Part shown: one piece after another, positions 1 through 9,012 of the stretch
Layout of the letters: each line of letters begins with the position of its first letter
Position numbering within the stretch: the stretch's first letter is position 1
Assembly (NCBI GenBank): GCA_963714145.1
Contig: OY970235.1
Location: forward strand, 5,580,001 to 5,644,000
DNA: 64,000 bases
Origin: JBBWZH01 sp035544115
GTDB lineage: Bacteria > Actinomycetota > Actinomycetes > Mycobacteriales > CADCTP01
Reading direction: 5' to 3'
Notes under the pieces: model-generated
Seen by the model: the letters and a program-made list of their open reading frames with translations, nothing else
What the model was told of the DNA's origin: nothing
Databases searched by the model: none
Made by a program: the position numbers and the translations under genes

Positions 1-54
1 GCGGGGCGGCGATGCCCGGCAACCTGGTGGCGCCGTGGCGGGCGGGCGGTTCAT
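1..54 (-). CDS. Partial ORF starting inside the ycaO stop codon (cut by window edge)
   Basis: An ATG at 54-52 overlaps the TGA of the upstream YcaO gene (ATGA), and the frame stays open to the window edge: 18 codons, reading MNRPPATAPPGC and so on. All other genes in this operon are joined by similar overlaps, so a further gene probably starts here. The ORF after the second YcaO gene (10662-10811) begins with a similar MTRPPG. Function unknown; too short to identify. Confidence 0.35.
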   Translation of the reverse strand, partial: MNRPPATAPPGCRASPPR

Positions 55-2009
55 GGGAACGGGTGCGGGACGCGGTGCAGTTCGGTGTCGGTGAGGTCGG
101 TGTCCCGCCAGCCGGCGCGCCGGAAAGCGGTGCGCAGCCGGGGCAGCCGCAGCGCCCGCTGCCGGGCCCAGCCGAAGTCGATCGGCAGCAACCCGGGGAC
201 GATCGTGGCGACCGTGTGCAGGCCGAGCCGCCGCTGCTCCGGCGTGGTCTGGTCGACCACGATCACGTCGTGCCCGGCGGAGGTCAGCTCGCCCTGCACG
301 TAGGCCAGGTCGTCCAGCAGGTCGGTGCTGGCCGGCGGCCGGGTCGGGTAGACCTCGCCGACTCCGGCGACCGCGCCCGGCTGCAGGTAGGCCCGCGCGT
401 GCGGCCGCATCCGGGGCAGCCCGAACAGCGCGGAGTGGTCGGCCAGCTGCCGGATCCGGCCGTAGTCGTCGGCCATCGCCTCCAGCTCGGCCCGGCGCCG
501 GGCCACCTGCCGGGGCAGGTGCGGGATGTAGGTGAGCACCTCGGACAGCGCCGCCTCGATCGCGGTCTCCGGGTCCAGGCTGGCGCCGGCGGCGAAGCAG
601 AGCGTGCCCGGCCCGCCGTCCCGGCGGACGGCCAGCCCGGTGACGACCGGCACGGCCAGGTCGATCCGGTTGTCGAAGGCGTGCACCTGGTAGCCCTGCA
701 GGTCGGCCCGGTCGGCCATGGCCCGGATCCGGCCGCTGCCCACCGAGGCCAGGTCGATCTCGGTCAGCCGGGCGCCGCCGTACCAGCCGAGCAGGAACGC
801 GTCCCGCTCGATCAGCTCGAGCAGCCCGAACAGGACGGCCTCGGCCAGGCTGCCACCGGTGGCGCAGCCGCTGGACGTGGCGAACGCGAAGCCGTCACCG
901 GGCCCGCCGCTGCTGTAGTGGCACAGCCGCTGCGGCACCAGGATCGGCCGCTGGTCGCGCAGCGAGAAACCCCACCACCACGGCATCTCCCGGTCCGGGT
1001 CGTACGGTGTCGCAAGTGGATCGTCGCGGTAGACGTGGTCTTCGTAGAGGCCGCAGTCGGTCGGGTCGAGCGCGGCGCCGGCCAGCTCCCGGTAGGTGCC
1101 GCGGACGGGTGTGTGCGGCCGGCGGCGGTGCGTGCCGGCGTACCGCTCGAGGCCCTCCAGCAACGCCAGCGACCGGCTGGTGGCGAACGAGTTGGCCTGC
1201 CCGCTCCAGGCCACGTCCAGCAGGCCGGCGTAGCCGCGGATGAACACGCTGCCGGTGACCGGCGCGGTGGTCGGCGAGGTGAGCGTCAGCATGGTGCCGG
1301 CGCCGAGCGCGCCGCAGACCGGGTTGGCCAGCGCGGCCGCCGGCAGGTCGAACTCGTCGGCTCCGGTCCGCCGGTAGGCGGTCGGGTGCCGTTTCGGTTG
1401 GCTCGCCAGGTCCAGGCCGGCCGGCCGGTCCGGGGTGAGCTGCTGGCAGCTGGGGCAGCGCGGGTCGGCCAGTACCGGGAAGGTCCGCACCCGCAGGCTG
1501 GCCAGGTCCACAGTGGACACCTGTGGCAGCCCGGCCGGCGGCAGCGCGGCCGGCGGCAGCGCGGGCGCCGGCGGCCCGCCGCGGTGCGCGGCGGCGTAGA
1601 GCACCCAGACCGCGTCCAGCTGGTACCCGGTCAGCACCGGCCAGGGTGCCACGCCCGCGCAGCCGACGCCGGTCTCCAGCGCCTCCCGCTCGGTCCGCGA
1701 CCGCAGCCGCTGCCAGCGCACTGCCAGGCAGTGTCCACACGCGACGGGTGTGCCGCCGCCCCACGGTCCGATCAGGACACTGCGCGCGGTCAGCTGCACG
1801 TTGGCCGCCCGCCGCCCGGGGTCCGCGCCGGCCAGCGCGTCGGACCCGCCGAGCGCCGCGACGACCGGCGCCGGCAGCCCGGCCCGGTCCCGCTCGTGCC
1901 GCCGGGTGAGCGCCCGCTGCAGCACCGCCGCCGCGCCGGCCAGCGGCAGCACCCCGGCGACCGGTCCGGAGCGGGCCGCGGCCGGGTTCTGCTCGGCGAG
2001 CAGGCTCAC
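51..2009 (-). CDS. YcaO-domain cyclodehydratase (TOMM D protein), copy 1
   Basis: A 652-aa YcaO protein of the type that uses ATP to cyclise Cys/Ser/Thr of a RiPP precursor to azolines. The GTG start overlaps the stop of the permease gene (GTGA). The N-terminal third carries zinc-type CxxC pairs (CGHC and CPSC), as in fused TOMM cyclodehydratases. The C-terminal YcaO domain has the ATP/Mg-binding helix with SSGCATGGSLAEAV followed by LLELIERDAF, and ends in PHPFP, the proline-rich C-terminus important for catalysis in azoline-forming YcaOs. It is clearly paralogous to the YcaO at 10808-13030. It is the last complete gene of the operon. The presence of the F protein (13027-15240) suggests an F-dependent cyclodehydratase. 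Whether both copies make azolines, or one makes another backbone change, cannot be told from sequence alone. Confidence 0.88.
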   Translation of the reverse strand: MSLLAEQNPAAARSGPVAGVLPLAGAAAVLQRALTRRHERDRAGLPAPVVAALGGSDALAGADPGRRAANVQLTARSVLIGPWGGGTPVACGHCLAVRWQRLRSRTEREALETGVGCAGVAPWPVLTGYQLDAVWVLYAAAHRGGPPAPALPPAALPPAGLPQVSTVDLASLRVRTFPVLADPRCPSCQQLTPDRPAGLDLASQPKRHPTAYRRTGADEFDLPAAALANPVCGALGAGTMLTLTSPTTAPVTGSVFIRGYAGLLDVAWSGQANSFATSRSLALLEGLERYAGTHRRRPHTPVRGTYRELAGAALDPTDCGLYEDHVYRDDPLATPYDPDREMPWWWGFSLRDQRPILVPQRLCHYSSGGPGDGFAFATSSGCATGGSLAEAVLFGLLELIERDAFLLGWYGGARLTEIDLASVGSGRIRAMADRADLQGYQVHAFDNRIDLAVPVVTGLAVRRDGGPGTLCFAAGASLDPETAIEAALSEVLTYIPHLPRQVARRRAELEAMADDYGRIRQLADHSALFGLPRMRPHARAYLQPGAVAGVGEVYPTRPPASTDLLDDLAYVQGELTSAGHDVIVVDQTTPEQRRLGLHTVATIVPGLLPIDFGWARQRALRLPRLRTAFRRAGWRDTDLTDTELHRVPHPFP

Positions 2010-2761
2010 GGCCGGTTGCTCCAGCGGAAGGCGCGCAGCCCGATCGCTCCGAAGAGGACGGTGAAGCCGGCCAGGGCGGCGCAGGCGATGCCGTAGTCGC
2101 CGAGGTCGCCGCGGCCGGCGATGGCGACCGCGATGCCGTCGTTGACGTACCGCAGCGGCAGCGCCTGGGAGATCGCCCGCAGCCAGCCCGGCATCAGGTC
2201 CAGCGGGAAGAACGAGCCGGAGACGAACGCCATCGGCACCATGATGCAGTTGGCGATCGCGGCCACCGCCTCCGGCGTCTGGGCCCGCGCGCCGACCACC
2301 ACCCCGAGCGCCAGGAACGCGGCGACCGCCAGCACCAGCACCGGCAGCGCCAGCGGCCAGCGGCCGGAGACGTGCAGCCCGAACACCGGCAGCACCGCCA
2401 CGCCGACGAACAGCCCCGCCTGCAGCAGCCCGATCACCTGTGCCAGCACCACCCGGGAACCGAGCACCGCGCGCAGCGACACCGGTGTCATCCGGATCAG
2501 CCGGAGCAGGTCGTCGTTGCGCCACTGCATGAGCGTGAACGCGACCCCGAACAGCGCCGCGTTCGCCACCCCCCAGGACAGCACGCCCGGCCCGATGTAG
2601 TTGATGTAGCTGTTGCCGGTGCCCTCCACGTCGCGCCCGGCGAAGATCAGGCCGAACACCACCAGGAACACCAGCGGGAACGCGAAGGTGAAGAACACGG
2701 TGGTCGCGTCCCGGATGGACGCCTTGTAGCCGGCCCTGATCAGGGCGGTGTACGCGGTCAT
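2006..2761 (-). CDS. ABC-2 type transporter permease
   Basis: A 251-aa integral membrane protein with about six hydrophobic segments, of the ABC-2 permease family. It starts with a four-base ATGA overlap with the ATPase gene, so the two are translationally coupled and form a one-ATPase, one-permease exporter. The sequence around FVSGSFFPLDLMPGWLR is the conserved ABC-2 loop before the last membrane segments. In this context it probably exports the modified peptide or gives self-immunity. Substrate is inferred from the operon, not from the protein. Confidence 0.88.
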   Translation of the reverse strand: MTAYTALIRAGYKASIRDATTVFFTFAFPLVFLVVFGLIFAGRDVEGTGNSYINYIGPGVLSWGVANAALFGVAFTLMQWRNDDLLRLIRMTPVSLRAVLGSRVVLAQVIGLLQAGLFVGVAVLPVFGLHVSGRWPLALPVLVLAVAAFLALGVVVGARAQTPEAVAAIANCIMVPMAFVSGSFFPLDLMPGWLRAISQALPLRYVNDGIAVAIAGRGDLGDYGIACAALAGFTVLFGAIGLRAFRWSNRP

Positions 2762-3759
2762 CGCAGGCTCTCCGCTCCGGTCAGCTCGCCGGCCAGGTCG
2801 CCCGGCAGGTCGTCCGGCGGCCCGGCCGGCAGGTCGCCGTCCAGTTCGCCGGTCAGCTCCAGGTAGATGTCTTCCAGCGTCACGGTCCGGGTCTGCACGC
2901 CGTCCAGGCCGACCGCCTGGTCCAGCGCGGTCAGCGTCCGGCCGGACGCCCGGGTCTCGACCACCACCGAGCCGTCCGCGACCGTGACCCGGTCGGCGCC
3001 GTCCAGCGCCTGGGCCTGGCTGACGGTGATCCGGCCGGCCGGCACCAGCAGCCGGGTCGGCAGGGTGGAGCCGCCGATCAGCTCGCGCGGGCTGCCCAGC
3101 GCGACCACCGAGCCGGCGCTGATCACCGCGACCCGGTCGCAGAGCGCCTCGGCCTCGTCCAGGTGGTGGGTGGTGTAGATGATCGTCTTGCCGGCCGCCT
3201 TGAGCTCCTGCAGCAGCCGCCAGAGGCTGCGCCGGGCCTGCGGGTCGAGCGCGGCGGTCGGCTCGTCCAGGAAGATCAGCTCCGGGTCGTGCACCAGCGC
3301 GGACGCGATCGCCAGCCGCTGCCGCTGCCCGCCGGAGATCCGGGTGACCCGGGTGCCGGCCGCGGCGGTCAGCCCGACCAGTTCCAGCGCGCGGTCGGCG
3401 CCGGCGGCCGGCACGCCGTAGAGCGCGGCGACCGTCTGCAGGTGCTCGCGGGCGGTCAGCCGAGTGAAGAACGCCGAGCTCTGCGTCTGCACACCGATCC
3501 GCGGCAGCAACGTGACCGACCGCGGCGTCGGCGACATCCCGAGCACCAGCGCGGTACCGGCGTCCGGCTCGCGCAGGCCCTCGATGATCTCGATCAGGGT
3601 GGTCTTGCCGGCGCCGTTCGGGCCGATCAGGCCGAAGAACTCGCCACTGTGGACGGTCAGCGATACGCCACGCAGCGCGTGCACATCGCCGTACCGCTTC
3701 TCGATATCGGTCAGTACGACCGCCGGCGCCGCCGCGCCGCCGGCCCCGGATCCGGTCAT
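2758..3759 (-). CDS. ABC transporter ATP-binding protein
   Basis: A 333-aa ABC ATPase of the DrrA/CcmA type. Walker A GPNGAGKT is at residues 46-53, the signature SGGQR at 141-145, and Walker B IFLDEP just after residue 160, followed by the H-loop in TTHHLDEAEAL. The C-terminal ~100 residues form the regulatory tail common in drug-efflux ATPases, ending in an acidic Gly/Asp/Leu-rich stretch. Its ATG overlaps the stop of the M50 peptidase gene and its stop overlaps the permease start, both by four bases. It powers the adjacent permease. Confidence 0.93.
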   Translation of the reverse strand: MTGSGAGGAAAPAVVLTDIEKRYGDVHALRGVSLTVHSGEFFGLIGPNGAGKTTLIEIIEGLREPDAGTALVLGMSPTPRSVTLLPRIGVQTQSSAFFTRLTAREHLQTVAALYGVPAAGADRALELVGLTAAAGTRVTRISGGQRQRLAIASALVHDPELIFLDEPTAALDPQARRSLWRLLQELKAAGKTIIYTTHHLDEAEALCDRVAVISAGSVVALGSPRELIGGSTLPTRLLVPAGRITVSQAQALDGADRVTVADGSVVVETRASGRTLTALDQAVGLDGVQTRTVTLEDIYLELTGELDGDLPAGPPDDLPGDLAGELTGAESLR

Positions 3760-4955
3760 GATTGCCTGCTCTCTACGTGAGGTGCGGTTCGGGCCCGGCG
3801 CAGCCGGGTGAGCAGCGGTGGCCGCCCGGACCGGTCCGGGCGGGCCAGCCAGCCGGCCAGCGTCATGAAGACGGCGACCACGGCGATCAGCACCACCGAG
3901 GAGCCGAGCGTGTCGATCGCCAGCCAGCGGCCGAGCAGCAGCACCCCGGTCAGCAGCGCGGCGTACAGCGTGATCGCGGTCAGCCCGTAGCCGGTGTAGA
4001 TGACCCGGGCCCGGCGCGGATACGCCGCCGTGCCCTTGCCCCGGCCGACCAGCCGGCCGGCCGCCAGCCGGAGGAAGCGGCGGCTCTCGGTGGCCAGCCG
4101 GGACGTGTCCAGTGCGTGCCCGAGCGCCCGGTACCCGTCCAGCGGCGGCAGCGGGACCAGGTTCAGCAGCGCCTGCACCGCTCCGATCGCCAGCAGCCCG
4201 GCCACCGCCGCCCGCGGCGCCGAGCCGGGTGCCAGGGCCAGCCAGACCGCGGTCAGCGGCACCAGCACAGCCGCGTTGACCAGCGCGCCGACCAGCGCGA
4301 TCGTCACCTGCCGCGACCGCGACCGCAGGTAGAGGTAGTCCTCCACCTGGCAGTGCAGGGTGACCAGGCTGACCCGGGTGACCGCGGCGCCACAGTGCCG
4401 GGCCACCACGCCGTGCGCGAGCTCGTGCAGCGCGGCGCTCAGGCCGGCCAGCGCGACCGCGGCCACCAGCCACCGGCCGTGCCGCAGCAGCCACCAGACG
4501 CCGCGGCCGAGCTCGCCGGCGTGCCAGGCCAGCAGCACCAGCATGGCCAGCACCAGCGCGGTCAACGGCACCGCCACCGCCCGGGTCAGCAGGAACCGCA
4601 GCCGCCGGTGCGCGGCCTCGATCGCCGGCACCGTCGCCGGCCGCCCGCCGCCCGCCGGCGGGCCGGGCGGTGCGCCGGCGAGCAGGCCGCGGCCGTGCAG
4701 CAGGCGGAGCAGCTGCTGCCAGTTGCCGTCGCCCAGCCGGCGGCCGAACCGCTCGGCGTACTCGTCGCCGATCTCGGCCAGGGTGCGGGTGCCGTCCAGC
4801 CGCCGGATCAGGAACTGCTCGCGGGCGGCCACCTCGAACGCCTTGCCGGTGCGCAGATCCTTGATCAGGCACACCTCGGTGGCGCCGCGCAGCAACGGCC
4901 GGGACAGCAGCACATCCGGGTGCAGCGCCGGCCGCTTGTCCAGCATGGTGGTCAC
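3756..4955 (-). CDS. M50-type membrane metallopeptidase with N-terminal PqqD-like domain
   Basis: A 399-aa membrane protein started by a GTG that overlaps the previous stop (GTGA). Residues ~20-95 resemble a PqqD-like winged helix (RiPP recognition element-like), with DLRTGKAFEVAAREQFLIRR and an acidic helix after it. Then come several hydrophobic helices with the zinc motif HELAH at 177-181 and the M50 third-ligand region NLVPLPPLDGYRALGH (Asp273). Such proteins occur next to peptide exporters in RiPP clusters. The likely job is leader removal at the membrane, or recruiting the modified precursor to the exporter. The peptide-binding role of the N-terminal domain is inferred from fold resemblance. 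Confidence 0.8.
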   Translation of the reverse strand: MTTMLDKRPALHPDVLLSRPLLRGATEVCLIKDLRTGKAFEVAAREQFLIRRLDGTRTLAEIGDEYAERFGRRLGDGNWQQLLRLLHGRGLLAGAPPGPPAGGGRPATVPAIEAAHRRLRFLLTRAVAVPLTALVLAMLVLLAWHAGELGRGVWWLLRHGRWLVAAVALAGLSAALHELAHGVVARHCGAAVTRVSLVTLHCQVEDYLYLRSRSRQVTIALVGALVNAAVLVPLTAVWLALAPGSAPRAAVAGLLAIGAVQALLNLVPLPPLDGYRALGHALDTSRLATESRRFLRLAAGRLVGRGKGTAAYPRRARVIYTGYGLTAITLYAALLTGVLLLGRWLAIDTLGSSVVLIAVVAVFMTLAGWLARPDRSGRPPLLTRLRRARTAPHVESRQS

Positions 4956-6134
4956 CGGACACCGCCGGCAACGGCGGGCAGCTCGCTGCTGTCCCGCAGC
5001 GCCCGACCGAGCACGTAGGACAGGTACGCCTCGTCCCGGATCGTCACGTGGAACCGGTTGTTCGTCATGTGCAGGTACGGCGACAGCAGCGTGTCCAGCG
5101 CGGTGTCCGGGTCGGTGACCGGGACCGGGCCGGCGCCGTCGTGCCGGTCCAGCAGCAGCTCGCCGGCCCCGGCCAGGGCGACCACCCGCGTGCGCAGCTC
5201 GATACAGTGCGCGGCCCAGCCGCGCAGGAAGCCGGGCAGCCGCGCCGTCTGCGCGCTGTCCAGAGCATCCACTGTGGACTCCCAGCGGCGCCGCAGGGCC
5301 GGCGCGAGCGCGTCGTACTGCCGCTGGTACTCGGCGGTGCCGATGAAGTTGGTGCCGGCGAAGGCACGGTGCCAGAAGTGGTGGTAGCGGTCCAGGAACC
5401 CGGCCACCGCGTCCCGATCGACGCGCGGGCCGGCCAGCGGGTCGGCCAGTGGGCCGGCCGCCGGGGCGCGCAGGAAGCATCCGGCCATGCACCATCATCA
5501 GCTGCGCCGCGACCCCGAACAGGATCGGCCGCAGGTGCAGGTTCATCGTCCGCATCGCCTGCACGACCAGCTCGCTGGAGTGCTGGAAGTGCCACTCGGC
5601 CAGCGCGACCCCGGCCGGCCCGCCGTACTTGCCGTACTCCGGCTCGTACCGCCGCAAGCCGTACGAGTTGTTCGGCTGCAGCAGCATCCGGCCGTCCGGG
5701 CCGAGCAGTTCCGGCGGCGGGCCGGCCGGGTACTCCAGCGCGAACAGGGTGTTGTAGAGCTCGCCGAGGTAGCCGTGGCCCATCTCGTACAGGGCCGGGC
5801 GGCGGCGCAGGAACGCGGTGATCGCGGCCTCGGCCCGGTCCCGGACGGTGCCGGCCAGCGACGGGTCGGCCGGCCGCAGCCGCAGCCGGACGTGCGGCCC
5901 CTCCAGCCAGTAGTTGATGAAGAAGTGACCGGCCAGCAGGCCGTCCGCGGTCAGCTCCTCGACCAGCGGGCCGACGCACTGCACCAGCAGCGGCTGCGGG
6001 TTCGCCGCGTAGAAGATGTGCACGGCCAGCCACTCCCCCGGCCCGGCTCCGGCCGGGTCGACCGGGGTTGGCCCGGTCCGGGCTGGGCCGATCGGGGCAG
6101 GGCCGGGCAGCGCTGGGCCGGGCGGGGCGGTCAT
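4952..6134 (-). CDS. Thiopeptide-type (SpaB C-terminal) dehydratase elimination domain, interrupted by a frameshift
   Basis: The ATG at 6134 overlaps the LanB stop. The first ~215 codons run in one frame (motifs GPHVRLRLRP and YEPEYGKYGG). The rest, from about 5488 to the stop at 4952, lies in another frame and ends with LHMTNNRFHVTIRDE, the conserved C-terminal histidine region. One extra base, around 5489-5490 in GATGATGGTGCATGG, explains the break; joined, the protein would be about 390 aa. The family covers the glutamate-elimination domain of split LanB dehydratases and the [4+2] pyridine synthases of thiopeptides. With only one copy here, elimination is more likely. The HVRLR arginines match the elimination-type motif. 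A sequencing error is plausible because every other operon gene is intact. Without the join, the first frame runs unbroken into the M50 protein, which is probably fortuitous. Confidence 0.75.
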
Positions 6135-9010
6135 GGGTTCCTCCGGTGGGTCTGGACCGCCAGCTCGGCGACGTGCCCGCCGCCAGCGGAGCGGACGTGC
6201 AGGTGCTCCTCGCGCGGCAGCATCTCGGTCAGCACGACGTGGTCCACAGTGGACTTGAGCAGGCCCTCGAACGCGGTCAGCGACAGATAGCTGTCGAAGT
6301 CCAGGTACTGCGGCTTGGGCCGGGCGCCGGCACCCGGCTCGGCCGGGTAGACGGTGCCGAAGACCTGGCTGGGCAGGCCGTGCCGGCGCCGCCAGCGCTG
6401 CCAGCCGAGGAACCAGTCATGCTCGGCCAGCCCGGGCGACCGGCCCGGCAGGTCGCCGGCGCGCAGCCGCCAGCTCCGCCGGGCCAGCACCAGGCTGCCG
6501 TACCGGACCCGGGGCCGCGCGGTCACCCCGTCCACCGCCGGCCCGGCCGGCACGCCGCCCCAGACGTCCAGCCGGCCCATCGAGGTGGGCGAGAGCAGCA
6601 GCAGGGTCCGGGCCACCGCCGGCAGCGCCGCCGGGATCAGGTAGCCGAAGTAGAGCGGGACGACCTCGCGGCCCAGCCGCCGGGACCGCAGCACCAGCCG
6701 GGCCTCGGTCGGCTCGTGCACCAGGTAGAGGTCGGCCAGCGCGATCTGCCGGTCGGCCGGCCGGCAGCTGCTCTCGCCGGGGCAGACGATCTCGTGGTCG
6801 ACCAGCTCGCCGTGCAGGTTCAGGTTGGTGCTGGCGGCGCCGCCGGTCACCTCGGCGAACAGCACGCCGGGCGGCTGCAGCCGGCGCGCGTCGGCGCGAA
6901 GCCGGGCGGCCAGATCCGGATCGCCGGGCCGGGTGCCGTCGAAGCAGTGGGTGAACCGGCTGAACGCGAACGAAAGCCCGCCGTAGGACTGGTTCAGCAC
7001 CGCGACCGGGTCCTCGGCCCGGCCGACCAGCTGGAGGAAGTGGCTCTGGGCCAGCACCGGGCCGGCCGCCGGCGCCAGCAGCCCGGCCACCTCCTCGATC
7101 ACCCCGGCACCGAGCCGGATCTCACCGCCCGGCCGCGCGTCCGGCGCCCCGCCCGGCCCTGCGCCGGGCGCGCCGTCCGGGCCACCGCGCGGCTGGCTCC
7201 CGGAGTCGCGGTAGGACTCCCACTGCTCGCACATGTGCGCGGCGAACCGTTGCCGGGCCGCGTCGATCGCGCTGATCCCGGGCAGGCTCATCCAGTTCTC
7301 CTCCGGCACGTAGCTGCCGGAATCGTCGAACGGCCGCCGGTCCGCGGTGAACGAGACGTACTGGTCGTAGAAGTCCTCGTGGAAGTCCTCGACCAGGCCG
7401 AGCACGTCGTCGCAGCGGCCGCCGGTGCCGAACCGGGCCTGGAAGAAGCCGGTGAACGTGATCCGGTGCGCCAGCGTCGGATCGAACGCCGGCAGGATCC
7501 GCTCCACCGCGTGCAGCGCCGGGCCGATCAGCTCCGTCCACTCGCGACGGTCCAATCGGGACGGTGCGGCGCCGAGCCGGGCGTCCTCGTAGAGCAGCGC
7601 CTGCGGCAGCGTCAGCTCGGCGCCCAGGGTGGCGGCCGCGGCGCCAAGGCCGGCGCGCAGCGCGGTCAGCAGGTCGCGGCGGCCGGCCGGGTCGGCGGCC
7701 GGGTAGCGGTCCACGCAGCCGATCGGCCCGGCCAGCGCGTCCGCCAGCCCGGTGGCCCAGCCCCGGTCCAGCGCCCGCAGCGCACCGGCCAGCGCGCGCA
7801 GCGGGTCGGCGCTGTGCACGTCGGTCTGCAGGCACGGCACCTGCAGCATGCCCAGCTGCAGCAGGGTGGACAGGTACCGCTCGCACTCGGCCGGGTCGGC
7901 GCCCTCGCTGTCGCCCAGCCAGCGCAGCACATCGCCGCAGCGCAGCCCGGGGCGGCCGGCGAACAGGCCGAGCAGCCGGTCCAGCACGCCACTGCGGCGC
8001 AGGAAGAACAGCCGGTCGCGGACCGCGTCGAAGCTGACCGAGGCGCTGTCATCGCCGGCGGTCACCCAGCGCCGGACGTACCGGATCCGCGTGTCGTCGT
8101 GCCGCCAGCCCGGGGTCAGCTCGACCGGCAGGTCACCGCGCCGGCCCTCGTCCGCCATGATCAGCTCGGTCAGCCGGGCCAGCACGACCACGTTCAGCCG
8201 GACCTGGCTGACCCACTCGGCGCCGACGGTCAGCACCGCTCCCGGCCCGGCCGCGCCGGACCCGCCCGACCCGCCCGACCGGCTGAACCCGGTCGGCCCG
8301 CCGGAGCCGGCCAGTCCGCCGGAGCCGGCCGGTCCGCCGGAGCCGTCGGATTCGCTGAACTCGCCCAGGCCGACGCCGGTGAAGGTGGCGAACGGGCTGG
8401 TCTTGCAGGCGGTCCGGTACAGGTAGGCGAGGACCGAGCGTTCCAGCTTGCGGCCCTTCTTGTCCGGCTGCCGGCCACCGCCGGCCAGCCCGCGCAGTTG
8501 TCCGGCGAGCACCGGTGAGGCCAGCGGCAGGCCGAGCCGCAGCCGGGGTTCGTCGGCCAGCCGGCGCAGCTCGTCCCGGCTGGTGGCCAGCTCGGCGGCC
8601 AGCACCTCGGCGCCGGCCGACCCGAGCTCGGCCAGTGCCTGCCGGTCCGCCAGCCAACCGGCCAGCTCGCCGCCGATCCCGGCGTCCAGGCCGGCGACGA
8701 GGGCCTGGACCCCGGCCGGGTCGGCCGGCAGCGCGGCCCGGAACACCTGCCGGCGCAGGTCCAGCAGCCGGCGCCGGGCCTGTTCGTCGGAGTTCGCGCC
8801 GACCAGCCCGTGCAGCCGGTCGGACAGCGCCGCGCCGCGGCCGAGCAGGTCGTCCTCGCGGCGCAGCGCCTCCGCCGCCCAGGCCCGCGACCGCGGGCAG
8901 CGCAGCCCGTGCACCGCGGCGAACGGCAGCCCGGCCACCCGCAGCATCAGCAGCGGCGCCAGTTCCAGCGCCCGGGTCGGAACCGGGTTCATCGTGGGCG
9001 AGACCGTCAT
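6131..9010 (-). CDS. Lantibiotic dehydratase, glutamylation domain (split LanB)
   Basis: A 959-aa protein of the lantibiotic dehydratase N-terminal family, which transfers glutamate from glutamyl-tRNA to Ser/Thr of the precursor. Typical blocks are visible: RTACKTSPFATFTGV, FTGFFQARFGTGGRCDDV, and QSYGGLSFAFSRFTHCFDG near the C-terminal third. It lacks the ~300-residue elimination domain, which is encoded by the next gene, as in thiopeptide and goadsporin-type clusters. A glycine/serine-rich insert of about 35 residues (encoded ~8240-8360) is low-complexity and probably a linker. The ATG lies two bases after the SagB stop. Its presence means the mature product should carry dehydroalanine or dehydrobutyrine as well as azoles. 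Confidence 0.88.
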   Translation of the reverse strand: MTVSPTMNPVPTRALELAPLLMLRVAGLPFAAVHGLRCPRSRAWAAEALRREDDLLGRGAALSDRLHGLVGANSDEQARRRLLDLRRQVFRAALPADPAGVQALVAGLDAGIGGELAGWLADRQALAELGSAGAEVLAAELATSRDELRRLADEPRLRLGLPLASPVLAGQLRGLAGGGRQPDKKGRKLERSVLAYLYRTACKTSPFATFTGVGLGEFSESDGSGGPAGSGGLAGSGGPTGFSRSGGSGGSGAAGPGAVLTVGAEWVSQVRLNVVVLARLTELIMADEGRRGDLPVELTPGWRHDDTRIRYVRRWVTAGDDSASVSFDAVRDRLFFLRRSGVLDRLLGLFAGRPGLRCGDVLRWLGDSEGADPAECERYLSTLLQLGMLQVPCLQTDVHSADPLRALAGALRALDRGWATGLADALAGPIGCVDRYPAADPAGRRDLLTALRAGLGAAAATLGAELTLPQALLYEDARLGAAPSRLDRREWTELIGPALHAVERILPAFDPTLAHRITFTGFFQARFGTGGRCDDVLGLVEDFHEDFYDQYVSFTADRRPFDDSGSYVPEENWMSLPGISAIDAARQRFAAHMCEQWESYRDSGSQPRGGPDGAPGAGPGGAPDARPGGEIRLGAGVIEEVAGLLAPAAGPVLAQSHFLQLVGRAEDPVAVLNQSYGGLSFAFSRFTHCFDGTRPGDPDLAARLRADARRLQPPGVLFAEVTGGAASTNLNLHGELVDHEIVCPGESSCRPADRQIALADLYLVHEPTEARLVLRSRRLGREVVPLYFGYLIPAALPAVARTLLLLSPTSMGRLDVWGGVPAGPAVDGVTARPRVRYGSLVLARRSWRLRAGDLPGRSPGLAEHDWFLGWQRWRRRHGLPSQVFGTVYPAEPGAGARPKPQYLDFDSYLSLTAFEGLLKSTVDHVVLTEMLPREEHLHVRSAGGGHVAELAVQTHRRNP

Positions 9011-9012
9011 GG

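Noticed and set aside
3756..6134. A continuous 792-codon frame linking the elimination domain to the M50 peptidase
   Set aside because: The middle part (about 4956-5488) is composition-driven and unlike any domain, while another frame carries the proper domain continuation; the fusion is a by-product of a frameshift.
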